From E44-bin88 sp050123275 (GTDB taxonomy: Bacteria > Chloroflexota > Dehalococcoidia > Dehalococcoidales > BS750m-G39), in contig JASFHK010000002.1 of assembly GCA_050123275.1 (NCBI GenBank), positions 105,121 to 169,120 of the forward strand: a DNA stretch of 64,000 nt, written 5' to 3'. This document shows, one piece after another, positions 52,549-60,198 of this stretch. Both the position numbers and the translations under genes were made by a program. Each line of letters starts with the position of its first letter. Positions within the stretch are counted from its first letter, which is position 1. The notes below the pieces were generated by a model, which worked only from the letters and a program-made list of their open reading frames with translations, ran no database searches and was not told where the DNA came from.

Positions 52549-53307
52549 CTAGTCAGCCTCCCGGTAGATTCTTTCGATGCTCCTGGCCTTACCCTCGTCG
52601 TCGATATCCACCATGATGGCGTTGAGGCCGCAGCGGCCGCTGCCCACCGAGAGGCGGTGGTGAATGCCGGTGAGAAAGCGCTGGAGGACGGCCTCGACTT
52701 CATCGCCGATAACCGAGTCCAGCGGGCCGGTCATGCCGATATCGCTGACGTAGGCGGTGCCGCCGGCCAGAACCTGGCTGTCGATGGTGCCCACGTGGGT
52801 GTGCGTGCCCAGCACGGCGCTGACGCGCCCGTCCAGGTAGCGCCCCATGGCCACCTTTTCCGAGGTGGCCTCGGCGTGAAAGTCGACGATGATAATCTTT
52901 TCCTTGACCTCTTTGAGCAGTTTGTCCATGGCCTGGAAGGGGCAATCGAAGTTACCGATAAAGGTGCGCCCGATGATATTGACCACGGCCACCCTGCCCA
53001 GCGTGAGCCAGCCCCGCCCCGGCACCCCGGGCGGGTAGTTGAGCGGGCGCAGGATGGGCATCTGCCCGTCCAGGTAGGGAAAAATCTCCTTCTGCGCCCA
53101 GATGTGATTGCCCGAGGTGATGACGTCGACGCCGGCGTCAATCAGCTCGCGGGCGGTATCCGGGGTCAGCCCGATGCCGCCGGCGACGTTCTCGCCGTTG
53201 GCGATAACCAGGTCCAGTCCGTACTGGCGGCGGAGGCCGGGCAGAAGCTGGTTTATCGTCTTCCGGCCCGGCTTGCCGATAATGTCACCGATAGCTAAAA
53301 TAAGCAT
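52549..53307 (-). CDS. ymdB: YmdB-type metallophosphoesterase (TIGR00282)
   Basis: 252 residues. MLILAIGDIIGKPGRKTI, ANGENVAGGIGL, TSGNHIWAQKEI, VDFHAEATSEK and LGTHTHVGTID carry the dinuclear metal ligands of this family; B. subtilis YmdB is a 2',3'-cyclic-nucleotide phosphodiesterase that affects biofilm switching. Lies 4 bases downstream of rny, the same pairing as in Bacillus, so functional linkage is likely. Confidence 0.92.
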   Translation of the reverse strand: MLILAIGDIIGKPGRKTINQLLPGLRRQYGLDLVIANGENVAGGIGLTPDTARELIDAGVDVITSGNHIWAQKEIFPYLDGQMPILRPLNYPPGVPGRGWLTLGRVAVVNIIGRTFIGNFDCPFQAMDKLLKEVKEKIIIVDFHAEATSEKVAMGRYLDGRVSAVLGTHTHVGTIDSQVLAGGTAYVSDIGMTGPLDSVIGDEVEAVLQRFLTGIHHRLSVGSGRCGLNAIMVDIDDEGKARSIERIYREAD

Positions 53308-53311
53308 TTTT

Positions 53312-54850
53312 CTATTTGGCGTAGTCCACGGCCCGGGTCTCCCGGAGGACGGTAACCTTGATTTGCCCCGGGTATTCCAGGCCCTCTTCTATTTTCTTGA
53401 CGATGTCGCGCGCCAGCCTCATCGCGCCCAGGTCGTCGATCTCCTCGGGCTTGACCAGGATGCGGATTTCGCGGCCGGCCTGGATGGCGTAGGACTTCTC
53501 CACGCCCTTGAAGTCGTTGGCGATATCCTCCAGTTCCTTGAGGCGCTTGAGGTAGTGCTCCAGCGACTCGCGGCGGGCGCCGGGTCGGGCGCTGCTGATG
53601 GCGTCGGCGGCGGCCACGATGAAGCCCCAGACGCTGGTGGAGTCGGTCTCGAAGTGGTGCTCGCCGACGCCCTGGACCACCTCGGGGGACTTGTCCCACT
53701 GCTTGACCAGGTCGGCGCCGATGGCGGCGTGGGGGCCTTCCACCTCCCGGTCCACCGCCTTGCCGATGTCATGGAGCAGCCCCGCCTTCTTGGCGGTGGC
53801 CACGTTGACGCCCAGCTCGCCGGCAATCATGCCCGCCAGGTTGGCGACCTCTATGGAGTGATTGAGTACGTTCTGCCCGTAGCTGGTGCGGTACTTGAGC
53901 CGCCCCAGCAGTTTGATGAGCTCGGGGCGCAGGCCGTGCACGCCGACCTGGTAGGCCGCCTGCTCGCCCGCGTTCTGGATGGCTGTTTCCACCTCTTCCT
54001 TGGTCTTGGTTACTACTTCTTCGATGCGGGCGGGGTGGATGCGCCCGTCGGTAATGAGCTTGGTCAGTGCCAGGCGGGCAATCTCCCGCCGCACCGGGTC
54101 GAAACTGGAGAGCGTTACCGCCTCCGGGGTGTCGTCCACGATGAGGTCAACTCCCGTGGCCTGCTCCAGGGCGCGGATGTTGCGCCCCTCGCGCCCGATG
54201 AGCCGCCCCTTCATCTCGTCGCTGGGGAGGGGCACCGCCGCCACCGTCGTCTCCGACACCACGTCGGAGGCGCAGCGCTGTATCGCCTGGGAAAGAATAT
54301 CCTGGGCTTTTTTGTCGGACTCCTCTTTGAAGTGAGCCTCCCACTCGCGGAGGCGCCGCGTGGTCTCTTCCTCCATCTCGGATTCGACGGCGTCGAGGAA
54401 CAGCTTCTTGGCATCGGCGGTGGACATGCCCGAAATCGTTTCCAGCTGCTTGAGCTGCTTGGCCTTGATTTCATCCAGCTCGTCGCGGACGCCGGTGATT
54501 TCCTTTTCCTTGTTGGTCAGGTTGCGCTCCCGCTGGTCAACTCCTTCCAGCTTGCGCTCCAGGGATTCCGTCTTCTGCGACAGGCGGTTCTCCTGGCGTT
54601 GCAGCTCGGAGCGCCGTTCCCGGTATTCGGCGTCGGCGGCCGACCTCGTCTTGTCGATCTCGCGCCTCGCCTCGTTCAGCGTTTTCTTGGCTTCCTCACT
54701 GGCTTCGGCCTCTATCTTGGCGGCTTTGCGTTGCGCCAGACGAATCTGGCGGTTGACCGAAAAGCGGCGGAAGAGGAAGATGGCCATGCCTCCGAAGACG
54801 ACGCCGATGACGAAGCTGAAGAAAACGGCCAGTATTCCCGTCGTTGTCAT
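53312..54850 (-). CDS. rny: Ribonuclease Y
   Basis: Membrane-anchored endoribonuclease that initiates mRNA decay. N-terminal helix 5-25, then a long coiled coil (about 30-205), KH domain (about 205-270, MKGRLIGREGRNIRALEQATGV) and HD domain with catalytic GLLHDIGKAVDREVEGPHA. 512 residues, normal. First gene of a tight minus-strand run rny-ymdB-PHP-plsY-zinc finger. GGGGG lies 7 bases before the ATG. Confidence 0.95.
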   Translation of the reverse strand: MTTTGILAVFFSFVIGVVFGGMAIFLFRRFSVNRQIRLAQRKAAKIEAEASEEAKKTLNEARREIDKTRSAADAEYRERRSELQRQENRLSQKTESLERKLEGVDQRERNLTNKEKEITGVRDELDEIKAKQLKQLETISGMSTADAKKLFLDAVESEMEEETTRRLREWEAHFKEESDKKAQDILSQAIQRCASDVVSETTVAAVPLPSDEMKGRLIGREGRNIRALEQATGVDLIVDDTPEAVTLSSFDPVRREIARLALTKLITDGRIHPARIEEVVTKTKEEVETAIQNAGEQAAYQVGVHGLRPELIKLLGRLKYRTSYGQNVLNHSIEVANLAGMIAGELGVNVATAKKAGLLHDIGKAVDREVEGPHAAIGADLVKQWDKSPEVVQGVGEHHFETDSTSVWGFIVAAADAISSARPGARRESLEHYLKRLKELEDIANDFKGVEKSYAIQAGREIRILVKPEEIDDLGAMRLARDIVKKIEEGLEYPGQIKVTVLRETRAVDYAK

Positions 54851-54948
54851 TTCATTTCCCCCTTATTTTTAATACCCGCGTCCGGGAACATATTGCGGGT
54901 AAATATTACCCGGCTTGGCTGTTCCCGGTTAAGGTAGACTATCCTTGT

Positions 54949-55572
54949 TTATTCCTCTATTTCTTTCCAGACTTTTTCCAGGGTGTCCTTAATCACGCCG
55001 TAGCCAAAACCGCGGCGCTTGAGGTAATCGCCCAGTCGGCGACGAAAACTCTCGTAATCGGCGGGCAGGCTGTGCGCTTTTGTCATCGCGGCGCGGTAGG
55101 CGCCGTCGGCCTCGTCGATGCCAGCCACCACCCTGGCGATGACCTCCTCGGCGACGCCCTTGGCTTGAAGCTCCCGCCGCACCAGCCAGCGGCTGCGCGG
55201 GCTGAAGGACTGGCGGTTTTCCTGCCAGAAACGGGCGAAGGCGAGGTCGTCGACCAGCCCATGCTCCTTGAGGCGGGCGATAACCGCCTTAATGTTGGCC
55301 TCGTCGAAGCCGCGCCGCCGCAGCCTTTGCTCGAGCTCGGACTGGCTGCGGGGACGGTAGTCCAGGTAGCGCAGGGCGGCGTCGTAACAACGCTGGTCGA
55401 GCTCGGCGCCGGTCAGGTTTTCGATATCGCCCTGAGAAAGCTCCTGGCCCACCTTGACGTTCTCACGCACGGCCACCTCGGTGCCCAGGCTGAAGGCGAA
55501 CTTGTCGTCCAAAAATATGTTAACCCGCCGCTGGCGCCGCTTGCCCTCGCTGATGGCGGTTACCTTTTTCAT
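54949..55572 (-). CDS. recX: Recombination regulator RecX
   Basis: 207 residues with three-helix repeats: YDAALRYLDYRPRSQSELEQRLRRRGF and LKEHGLVDDLAFARFWQENR are diagnostic. RecX modulates RecA filaments. An N-terminal ~50-residue extension (RQRRVNIFLDDKFAFSLGTEVA) is also seen in the longer Gram-positive RecX forms. It lies 87 bases downstream of recA with a hairpin in between, so it should be expressed at a lower level. Confidence 0.92.
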   Translation of the reverse strand: MKKVTAISEGKRRQRRVNIFLDDKFAFSLGTEVAVRENVKVGQELSQGDIENLTGAELDQRCYDAALRYLDYRPRSQSELEQRLRRRGFDEANIKAVIARLKEHGLVDDLAFARFWQENRQSFSPRSRWLVRRELQAKGVAEEVIARVVAGIDEADGAYRAAMTKAHSLPADYESFRRRLGDYLKRRGFGYGVIKDTLEKVWKEIEE

Positions 55573-55601
55573 CTCTCTCTTTTTACCCCTTTAAAAGACA
55601 T

Positions 55602-55627
55602 AGGGCTAAGGCATATGCCTCAGCCCT
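55602..55627 (-). terminator. Hairpin between recA and recX
   Basis: A 26-base inverted repeat with 13-base arms and one mismatch (AGGGCTGAGGCAT / ATGCCTTAGCCCT on the minus strand), followed by ATGTCTTTT. It is likely a partial terminator lowering recX relative to recA. Confidence 0.6.
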
Positions 55628-55659
55628 GTTTATTCGGTTTTAACTATTGTTAATTTACT

Positions 55660-56658
55660 TTATTGGGTATGGGTGATGACGGCTGAGGCTCTGACCTGCT
55701 GTTCGATCTCATCGGCAAGCTTGGGATTTTCGCTTAAATATTTCTTGGCGTTCTCCCTACCTTGCCCCAGGCGAACATCACCATAGGAGAAAAAGGCTCC
55801 GGATTTCTTGACTACCCCCAGCTCCACCCCCATGTCGATAAGGTTGCCCTCTTTGCTGATACCGTGGTCGAACATGATATCGAATTGAGCCATCTTGAAG
55901 GGCGGTGCAATCTTATTCTTGACCACCTTGGCTCTTACCATGTTGCCGATGGCGGCATCGCCCTGTTTCAGGGTTTCGATGCGCCTGAGGTCAATCCGTA
56001 CCGAGCTGTAGAATTTGAGCGCCCTGCCACCGGGCGTTACCTCGGGATTGCCGAAGATAATGCCCACCTTCTCGCGGAGTTGGTTGATGAAGACCACGGC
56101 GGTACCGGCTTTACCGATGGCGGCGGCCAGCTTCCTCAGTGCCTGAGACATGAGGCGGGCCTGTAAGCCGACATGGGCGTCGCCCATCTGCCCCTCAATC
56201 TCGGCCTGGGGTACCAGCGCCGCCACGCTGTCGACCACGATGACGTCAACCGCCCCGCTCCTTACCAGCGCTTCGGTGATTTCCAGCGCCTGTTCGCCGG
56301 TATCGGGTTGCGAGATGAGCAGGTCGTCAACATTGACACCACAGTGGGACGCGTATTCGGGGTCGAGGGCGTGCTCGGCATCGATATAGGCAACCGTGCC
56401 ACCCAGTTTTTGCGCTTCAGCGATTATGTGCTGGGCGAGGGTGGTCTTCCCCGAGGATTCGGGCCCGAATATCTCCGTAATCCGTCCCTTGGGGATACCG
56501 CCGATGCCCAGCGCCAGGTCGAGCGCCAGCGAACCACTGGGGATGGCCTGCACCTTTACCAGAGGGGCCTCCCCCAGCTTCATCACCGAGCCTTTACCAA
56601 ATCGCTTTTCAATCTGGCTGATAGCCAGTTCCAGCGCCTTTACCTTTTCTGTGGTCAT
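55660..56658 (-). CDS. recA: Recombinase RecA
   Basis: Strand-exchange ATPase and SOS co-protease. Walker A GPESSGKTTLA, IDAEHALDPEYA, VVDSVAALVPQAEIEG, loop L2 region INQLREKVGIIFGNPEVTPGGRAL. 332 residues, a little shorter than E. coli RecA; the acidic C-terminal tail is absent, the protein ending in QQVRASAVITHTQ. A consensus promoter overlapping a LexA-like box lies just upstream. recX follows. Confidence 0.96.
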   Translation of the reverse strand: MTTEKVKALELAISQIEKRFGKGSVMKLGEAPLVKVQAIPSGSLALDLALGIGGIPKGRITEIFGPESSGKTTLAQHIIAEAQKLGGTVAYIDAEHALDPEYASHCGVNVDDLLISQPDTGEQALEITEALVRSGAVDVIVVDSVAALVPQAEIEGQMGDAHVGLQARLMSQALRKLAAAIGKAGTAVVFINQLREKVGIIFGNPEVTPGGRALKFYSSVRIDLRRIETLKQGDAAIGNMVRAKVVKNKIAPPFKMAQFDIMFDHGISKEGNLIDMGVELGVVKKSGAFFSYGDVRLGQGRENAKKYLSENPKLADEIEQQVRASAVITHTQ

Positions 56659-56672
56659 ATTCGCCTAGTTGC

Positions 56673-56708
56673 ATAATAGCACAGACACCCCCCTAAAACA
56701 AGCGTTCT
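56673..56708 (-). promoter_or_regulatory. recA promoter with LexA-box-like operator
   Basis: Minus strand: -35 TTGTTT (56701-56696), 17-base spacer, -10 TATTAT (56678-56673), start near 56666, leader about 8 bases. The 14-mer AGAACGCTTGTTTT (56708-56695) matches the GAAC-N4-GTTY pattern of Bacillus-type LexA boxes and covers the -35 element, the expected place for an SOS operator. Confidence 0.55.
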
Positions 56709-56754
56709 GGGTCGTTTTATGTCGTGTGGGAGAGGGGGTTTTTTCGGTTATTTT

Positions 56755-56906
56755 CCCCACCCCGATTTTATCTATTCCCGCCCGCCGCCCTTTAAGGTAA
56801 AGAGGGGGCTCTGCCCCCTCTTAAACACCCCCGAAATAAGAGGTATACAGGGGTTTAACCCATATAGGGTGGGCATTGGGTGGGAAAGAAATACGTGCGC
56901 TGACAC
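56755..56906 (-). repeat. Intergenic repeat copy R6 (full A + B, minus orientation)
   Basis: In plus-strand order: module B reversed (CCCCACCCCGATTTTATCTA, CCCGCCGCCCTTTAAGGTAA, hairpin AAGAGGGGGC-TCT-GCCCCCTCTT at 56801-56823), then module A reversed (AATAAGAGG, GGGTTTAACCC, ATATAGGGTGGGCATTGGGT, AAGAAATACGTGCGCTGACA). Lies between divergent recA and the amidohydrolase; nothing else is in the 294-base gap apart from the two promoters. Confidence 0.8.
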
Positions 56907-56917
56907 CCCCCTTTCGG

Positions 56918-56946
56918 TTGTGGCCCTGCGGGGGCGGTAGTATACT
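56918..56946 (+). promoter_or_regulatory. Amidohydrolase promoter, predicted leaderless
   Basis: -35 TTGTGG (56918-56923), 17-base spacer, -10 TATACT (56941-56946). Six bases separate it from the ATG at 56953, so transcription should start on the initiation codon. Confidence 0.6.
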
Positions 56947-56952
56947 ACGGGT

Positions 56953-58500
56953 ATGCCCGACGCCGACCTCATTTTGCGCAACGCCAATGTCATCACCATG
57001 GACGCCGGCCGCCCTGCGGCGTGGTCGGTGGCCGTCAGCGGCGAGCGGATTCTGGCCGTGGGCGACGAAGATTTAGCGGGGGAGGTGAGGGGGGCTAAAA
57101 CCAAAGTCATCGACTGCGGCGGTAAAACTATTGTCCCCGGCTTTAACGACGCCCACTGCCACTTCTTCGGCGCTATGGCCAAGCGCAACAGCCTCGATTT
57201 CAGCCCGGGCCGGGTTAAATCCGTCGCCGACATCAAGGCGGCCCTCCGTAAGCGCGCCGAGACCACCCCGCCGGGAAACTGGATTGCCGGCAGCGATTAC
57301 CACCAGTTCTACCTGGCCGAGAAGCGCCACCCCCACCGCCATGACCTGGACGAGGCGGCGCCCGACCACCCGGTGGTTCTTTTTCACCGCTCGCTGCACG
57401 TATGCGTGCTCAACAGCCGGGGGCTGGCGCTGGCGGGCATAACTAAAGAAACGCCGGAGCCGCCGGGGGCGGTCATCGAGCGCGAGCTGGAAACGGGCGA
57501 GCCCAACGGGCGGCTCTTCGAAATGGCGGGCTACATCCGCCAGAAGGTTTTACCGGCTCTCATCGGCGACGAGCTGGCCGCAGCGGTGCGGGTGGCCAGC
57601 CAACACTGCCTGGCGCGGGGTATCACCTCGTTTCAGGAAGCCTCGATGGGTAACGGCTACGCCCGCTGGGAGCTGCTCAAGGGATTTAAAGATAGCGGAG
57701 AACTAAAGTGCCGCGTCTCGATGATGTGCGGCTTCGAATCGCTGCCCGAATTCAAGGAGAGGGGTATGGCCTTCGGCTGCGGCGACGCGGGGCTGCGGCT
57801 GGGGGGAATGAAGATAATACTGACCGAGACCAAGGGTAGCCTGCAGCCGCCTTTGCAGGAATTGAAGGCGCAGGCGCTGGCCGCACATGAGGCCGGCTTC
57901 CAGCTGGCCATCCACTGCATCGAGCCGTCGGCGGTGGCCGCCGCGCTGGAGACGCTGGAATATATCGATAGTCGTTCGTCTATAGAAGGCCGCCGCCACC
58001 GTTTGGAGCACGTCTCGGAGTGCCCCCCCGAGTTACTGAAACGTCTGCAAAATCTTAAAGCGATGGTGGTCACCCAGCCCGTCTTTATCTACCAGAACGG
58101 GGACAGGTACTTGGCCAGCGTCGCCCCGGAGAGACGGCGCTGGCTCTACCGCATCGGCGCCTGGGTCAAAGCCGGTCTGACGGTGGCGGGCAGCTCGGAC
58201 GCTCCCGTCGCCGACGATAACCCCTTAATCGGCATCTACAGCGCCGCCACCCGGAGAACAGAAAATGAGCAAACGCTCCTGCCCGATGAGGCCGTTTCCG
58301 TGCCGCAAGCCTTGGCCATGTACACCCGCAACGCCGCTTACGCCTCTTTCGAGGAGAACATCAAAGGCTCGATAAGTCCGGGCAAGCTGGCCGACCTGGT
58401 GGTGTTGAGCGCCGACCCGTTGCGCTCTGCCCCCGAAGAGCTCAAGGACATTGGGGTCGAGATGACCGTTGTCGGCGGCGAGGTTGTCTGGGAGGTTTGA
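56953..58500 (+). CDS. YtcJ-like amidohydrolase
   Basis: 515 residues of the metal-dependent amidohydrolase superfamily. GFNDAHCHFFGAM carries the HxH pair, CIEPSAV and HRLEHVSECP the later His ligands, and GSSDAPVADDNPLIGIYSA the catalytic Asp; the beta-sandwich caps both ends (MPDADLILRNANVITMD ... VVGGEVVWEV). YtcJ/Amidohydro_3 enzymes act on varied amides; the substrate is unknown. No ribosome-binding site, consistent with a leaderless start. Lys-carboxylation ligand not identified. Confidence 0.88.
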   Translation: MPDADLILRNANVITMDAGRPAAWSVAVSGERILAVGDEDLAGEVRGAKTKVIDCGGKTIVPGFNDAHCHFFGAMAKRNSLDFSPGRVKSVADIKAALRKRAETTPPGNWIAGSDYHQFYLAEKRHPHRHDLDEAAPDHPVVLFHRSLHVCVLNSRGLALAGITKETPEPPGAVIERELETGEPNGRLFEMAGYIRQKVLPALIGDELAAAVRVASQHCLARGITSFQEASMGNGYARWELLKGFKDSGELKCRVSMMCGFESLPEFKERGMAFGCGDAGLRLGGMKIILTETKGSLQPPLQELKAQALAAHEAGFQLAIHCIEPSAVAAALETLEYIDSRSSIEGRRHRLEHVSECPPELLKRLQNLKAMVVTQPVFIYQNGDRYLASVAPERRRWLYRIGAWVKAGLTVAGSSDAPVADDNPLIGIYSAATRRTENEQTLLPDEAVSVPQALAMYTRNAAYASFEENIKGSISPGKLADLVVLSADPLRSAPEELKDIGVEMTVVGGEVVWEV

Positions 58501-58515
58501 CTTACAATCGAGCTA

Positions 58516-58602
58516 TTGCGCAAAGCCATCAATCGGGCTAAACTGGGAATCAGGGAGAAGGACGAGGCGGAGGGTAGATTAAGAAGGCTGGGGTTGCGAT
58601 GA
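58516..58602 (+). other. Possible 28-residue coding remnant
   Basis: Directly after the amidohydrolase stop and in the same frame, 33 codons without a stop read as a charged helical segment (RKAINRAKLGIREKDEAEGR) and end with TGA at 58600-58602, overlapping the next ATG as ATGA. A TTG at 58516 is the only in-frame start; no ribosome-binding site is seen. It may be a small gene, a decayed C-terminal remnant, or chance. Confidence 0.25.
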
Positions 58603-59192
58603 AAGACGACATCGTCAAAAGCCCCGATACCGAGCGCGCCGAGAGGGTGCCGCCCGGCCAGAAGCTCACCGAGAAGTGGCCCTCTCTCCACTACGGCTCG
58701 GTGCCCGGTTCCGATATCGCCAAATGGGAGTTCCGCATCTTCGGGCTGGTGGCTAAAGAGCGTAGCTTGAGCTACGCGGAGTTCACGGCGCTGCCCCAAG
58801 TCAAGGTCTTCTCCGACATCCACTGCGTCACCGGCTGGTCGAAGCTGGACAACCTCTGGGAGGGCGTGCCCGGCCGGCAGCTAAAAGAGCTGGTCGAAAT
58901 CCTCCCCGAAGCCAAATTCGTCATGGTGCACTCGGCGGGCGGCTTTAGCACCAATTTGTCTCTGGACGATTTCTTCCAGCCCGACGTCCTCTTCGCTCTG
59001 AAGCACAACGGCGTGCCGCTGACGCCGGAGCACGGCTACCCGCTGCGGCTGGTGGTGCCGCGCCTCTATTTCTGGAAGAGCGCCAAGTGGGTCAACGGCG
59101 TCGAGTTTATCGCCAAAGATAAGCGGGGCTTCTGGGAGTCGGCGGGCTACCACAACCACGGCGACCCCTGGAAAGAAGAAAGGTACGGCTAG
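58599..59192 (+). CDS. Sulfite-oxidase-like molybdopterin oxidoreductase
   Basis: 197 residues containing only the SUOX/YedY molybdopterin-binding domain. The Mo-ligand Cys is in DIHCVTGWSKLDN; VPGRQLKELVE, HSAGGFSTNLSLDDFF and the C-terminal GYPLRLVVPRLYFWKSAKWV are typical. No Tat or Sec signal is present, so it is predicted cytoplasmic, unlike YedY/MsrP. Substrate unknown. Overlaps the possible 28-residue frame by 4 bases and converges on DUF1461 with a 4-base overlap. Confidence 0.86.
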   Translation: MKDDIVKSPDTERAERVPPGQKLTEKWPSLHYGSVPGSDIAKWEFRIFGLVAKERSLSYAEFTALPQVKVFSDIHCVTGWSKLDNLWEGVPGRQLKELVEILPEAKFVMVHSAGGFSTNLSLDDFFQPDVLFALKHNGVPLTPEHGYPLRLVVPRLYFWKSAKWVNGVEFIAKDKRGFWESAGYHNHGDPWKEERYG

Positions 59193-59881
59193 GCCTTAGC
59201 CTTTTTCCGCGTCGCTATCAGGTACCACCCGCTTGAACCCCCCAGAATCAAGGCCGCCCCGCCGCTGCCCAGCGCGCAGAAGAGAGCGGCGTCGTAGAAA
59301 AACTCCCCGGTGAAGAGCTTGAGCATGTAACCCTGCGCCGACCAGAACTCGTTGGAGAAGAAGAGGAAGTGGAAGTTCGTAAAAAGGGCGTCGAAGCCCA
59401 AAAGCGTGCCTATCCCCAGCGCCAGCATCAGGGCTAAAGTCAGTCCGCTGCCCCACACCAGCGCCCGCGCCAGATTCCGCCAGTGTTTCTTTCGCTGCCA
59501 TAGCAGGCAGACGGCGGCGTAGGCCAGGACGTAAGCCAGCGTGGCGCCCAGCACCCAGTAGTCGAGCCGGATGAGGTCCTTGACGTCCTTGAAGTGGACG
59601 GTCTCTTCCTCGGTGAAAAGGTCGGCAGTCTCGCCGTCAACGGTGACGGTGATGCTGACGTATTCCTCTCCGGAGTTAAAGTAGCTTATCAGCCCGTCGG
59701 CGATGCCTTCTAGGTCGAACTCATTAAGCTCCGGCGTGGCCACCACGGCGTATTTCTGGAAGCCGTAGTTATAGAGCCAGTGGCTGTTGACCGCCCAGGC
59801 CAGGCTGGCGGTGAAGAGGAGAAAGGGCAGGCAAACGATGAAGAGCCAGCGGGCAATGACGGCCAAGACTTTCATTTTCAT
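59189..59881 (-). CDS. DUF1461 / TIGR01906 integral membrane protein
   Basis: 230 residues. One N-terminal helix (about 8-30), an extracellular segment of about 75 residues (ELNEFDLEGIADGLISYFNS, then FTEEETVHFKDVKDLI) and about four helices. FGFDALFTNFHFLFFSNEFW-like C-terminal signature (here LGFDALFTNFHFLFFSNEFW) is typical of TIGR01906. Function unknown; common in Gram-positive bacteria and Chloroflexota. Either of two ATGs (59881, 59875) may be used. Confidence 0.85.
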   Translation of the reverse strand: MKMKVLAVIARWLFIVCLPFLLFTASLAWAVNSHWLYNYGFQKYAVVATPELNEFDLEGIADGLISYFNSGEEYVSITVTVDGETADLFTEEETVHFKDVKDLIRLDYWVLGATLAYVLAYAAVCLLWQRKKHWRNLARALVWGSGLTLALMLALGIGTLLGFDALFTNFHFLFFSNEFWSAQGYMLKLFTGEFFYDAALFCALGSGGAALILGGSSGWYLIATRKKAKA

Positions 59882-59921
59882 AGTGTTCTTAGGATTTTAC
59901 ACCGTCCTGTCCCGTCGTGCC

Positions 59922-60090
59922 ACCCCACCCCGATTTTATCTATTCCCACCCGCCGCCCTTTAAGGTAGGGGGCTTTGCCCCCTAAAACCCCCAGAAGCGG
60001 GGAAGGGTGGCACGTCCTGAATAAGAGATATATGAGGGTTTAACCCTTATAGGGTGGGTATTGGGTGGGAAGGAAAGACGTACGCTGACA
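59922..60090 (-). repeat. Intergenic repeat copy R7 (full A + B, minus orientation)
   Basis: Plus-strand order: CCCACCCCGATTTTATCTAT, TCCCACCCGCCGCCCTTTAA, hairpin TAGGGGGC-TTT-GCCCCCTA (59966-59984), AACCCCCAGAAGCGGGG, then AATAAGAGATATATGAGGGT, TTAACCCTTATAGGGTGGGT, ATTGGGTGGGAAGGAAAGAC and GTACGCTGACA. Differs from R6 by about one base in six but keeps both hairpins. Lies between divergent DUF1461 and dnaE in a 317-base gap. Confidence 0.8.
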
Positions 60091-60181
60091 GAGGGGTGGG
60101 GGCACTCCCCCCAAAAGTTATTTGTCGAAATTTCCCTTGGGTTATGTCTTTAAACCGTATTTCCCCAAACGGCCCCTATGC

Positions 60182-60187
60182 TATAAT
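60182..60187 (+). promoter_or_regulatory. -10 box of dnaE
   Basis: Consensus TATAAT at 60182-60187, 11 bases before the ATG at 60199, giving a leader of about four bases and no ribosome-binding site. The -35 position is weak. Confidence 0.5.
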
Positions 60188-60198
60188 AAATCAGAGCC

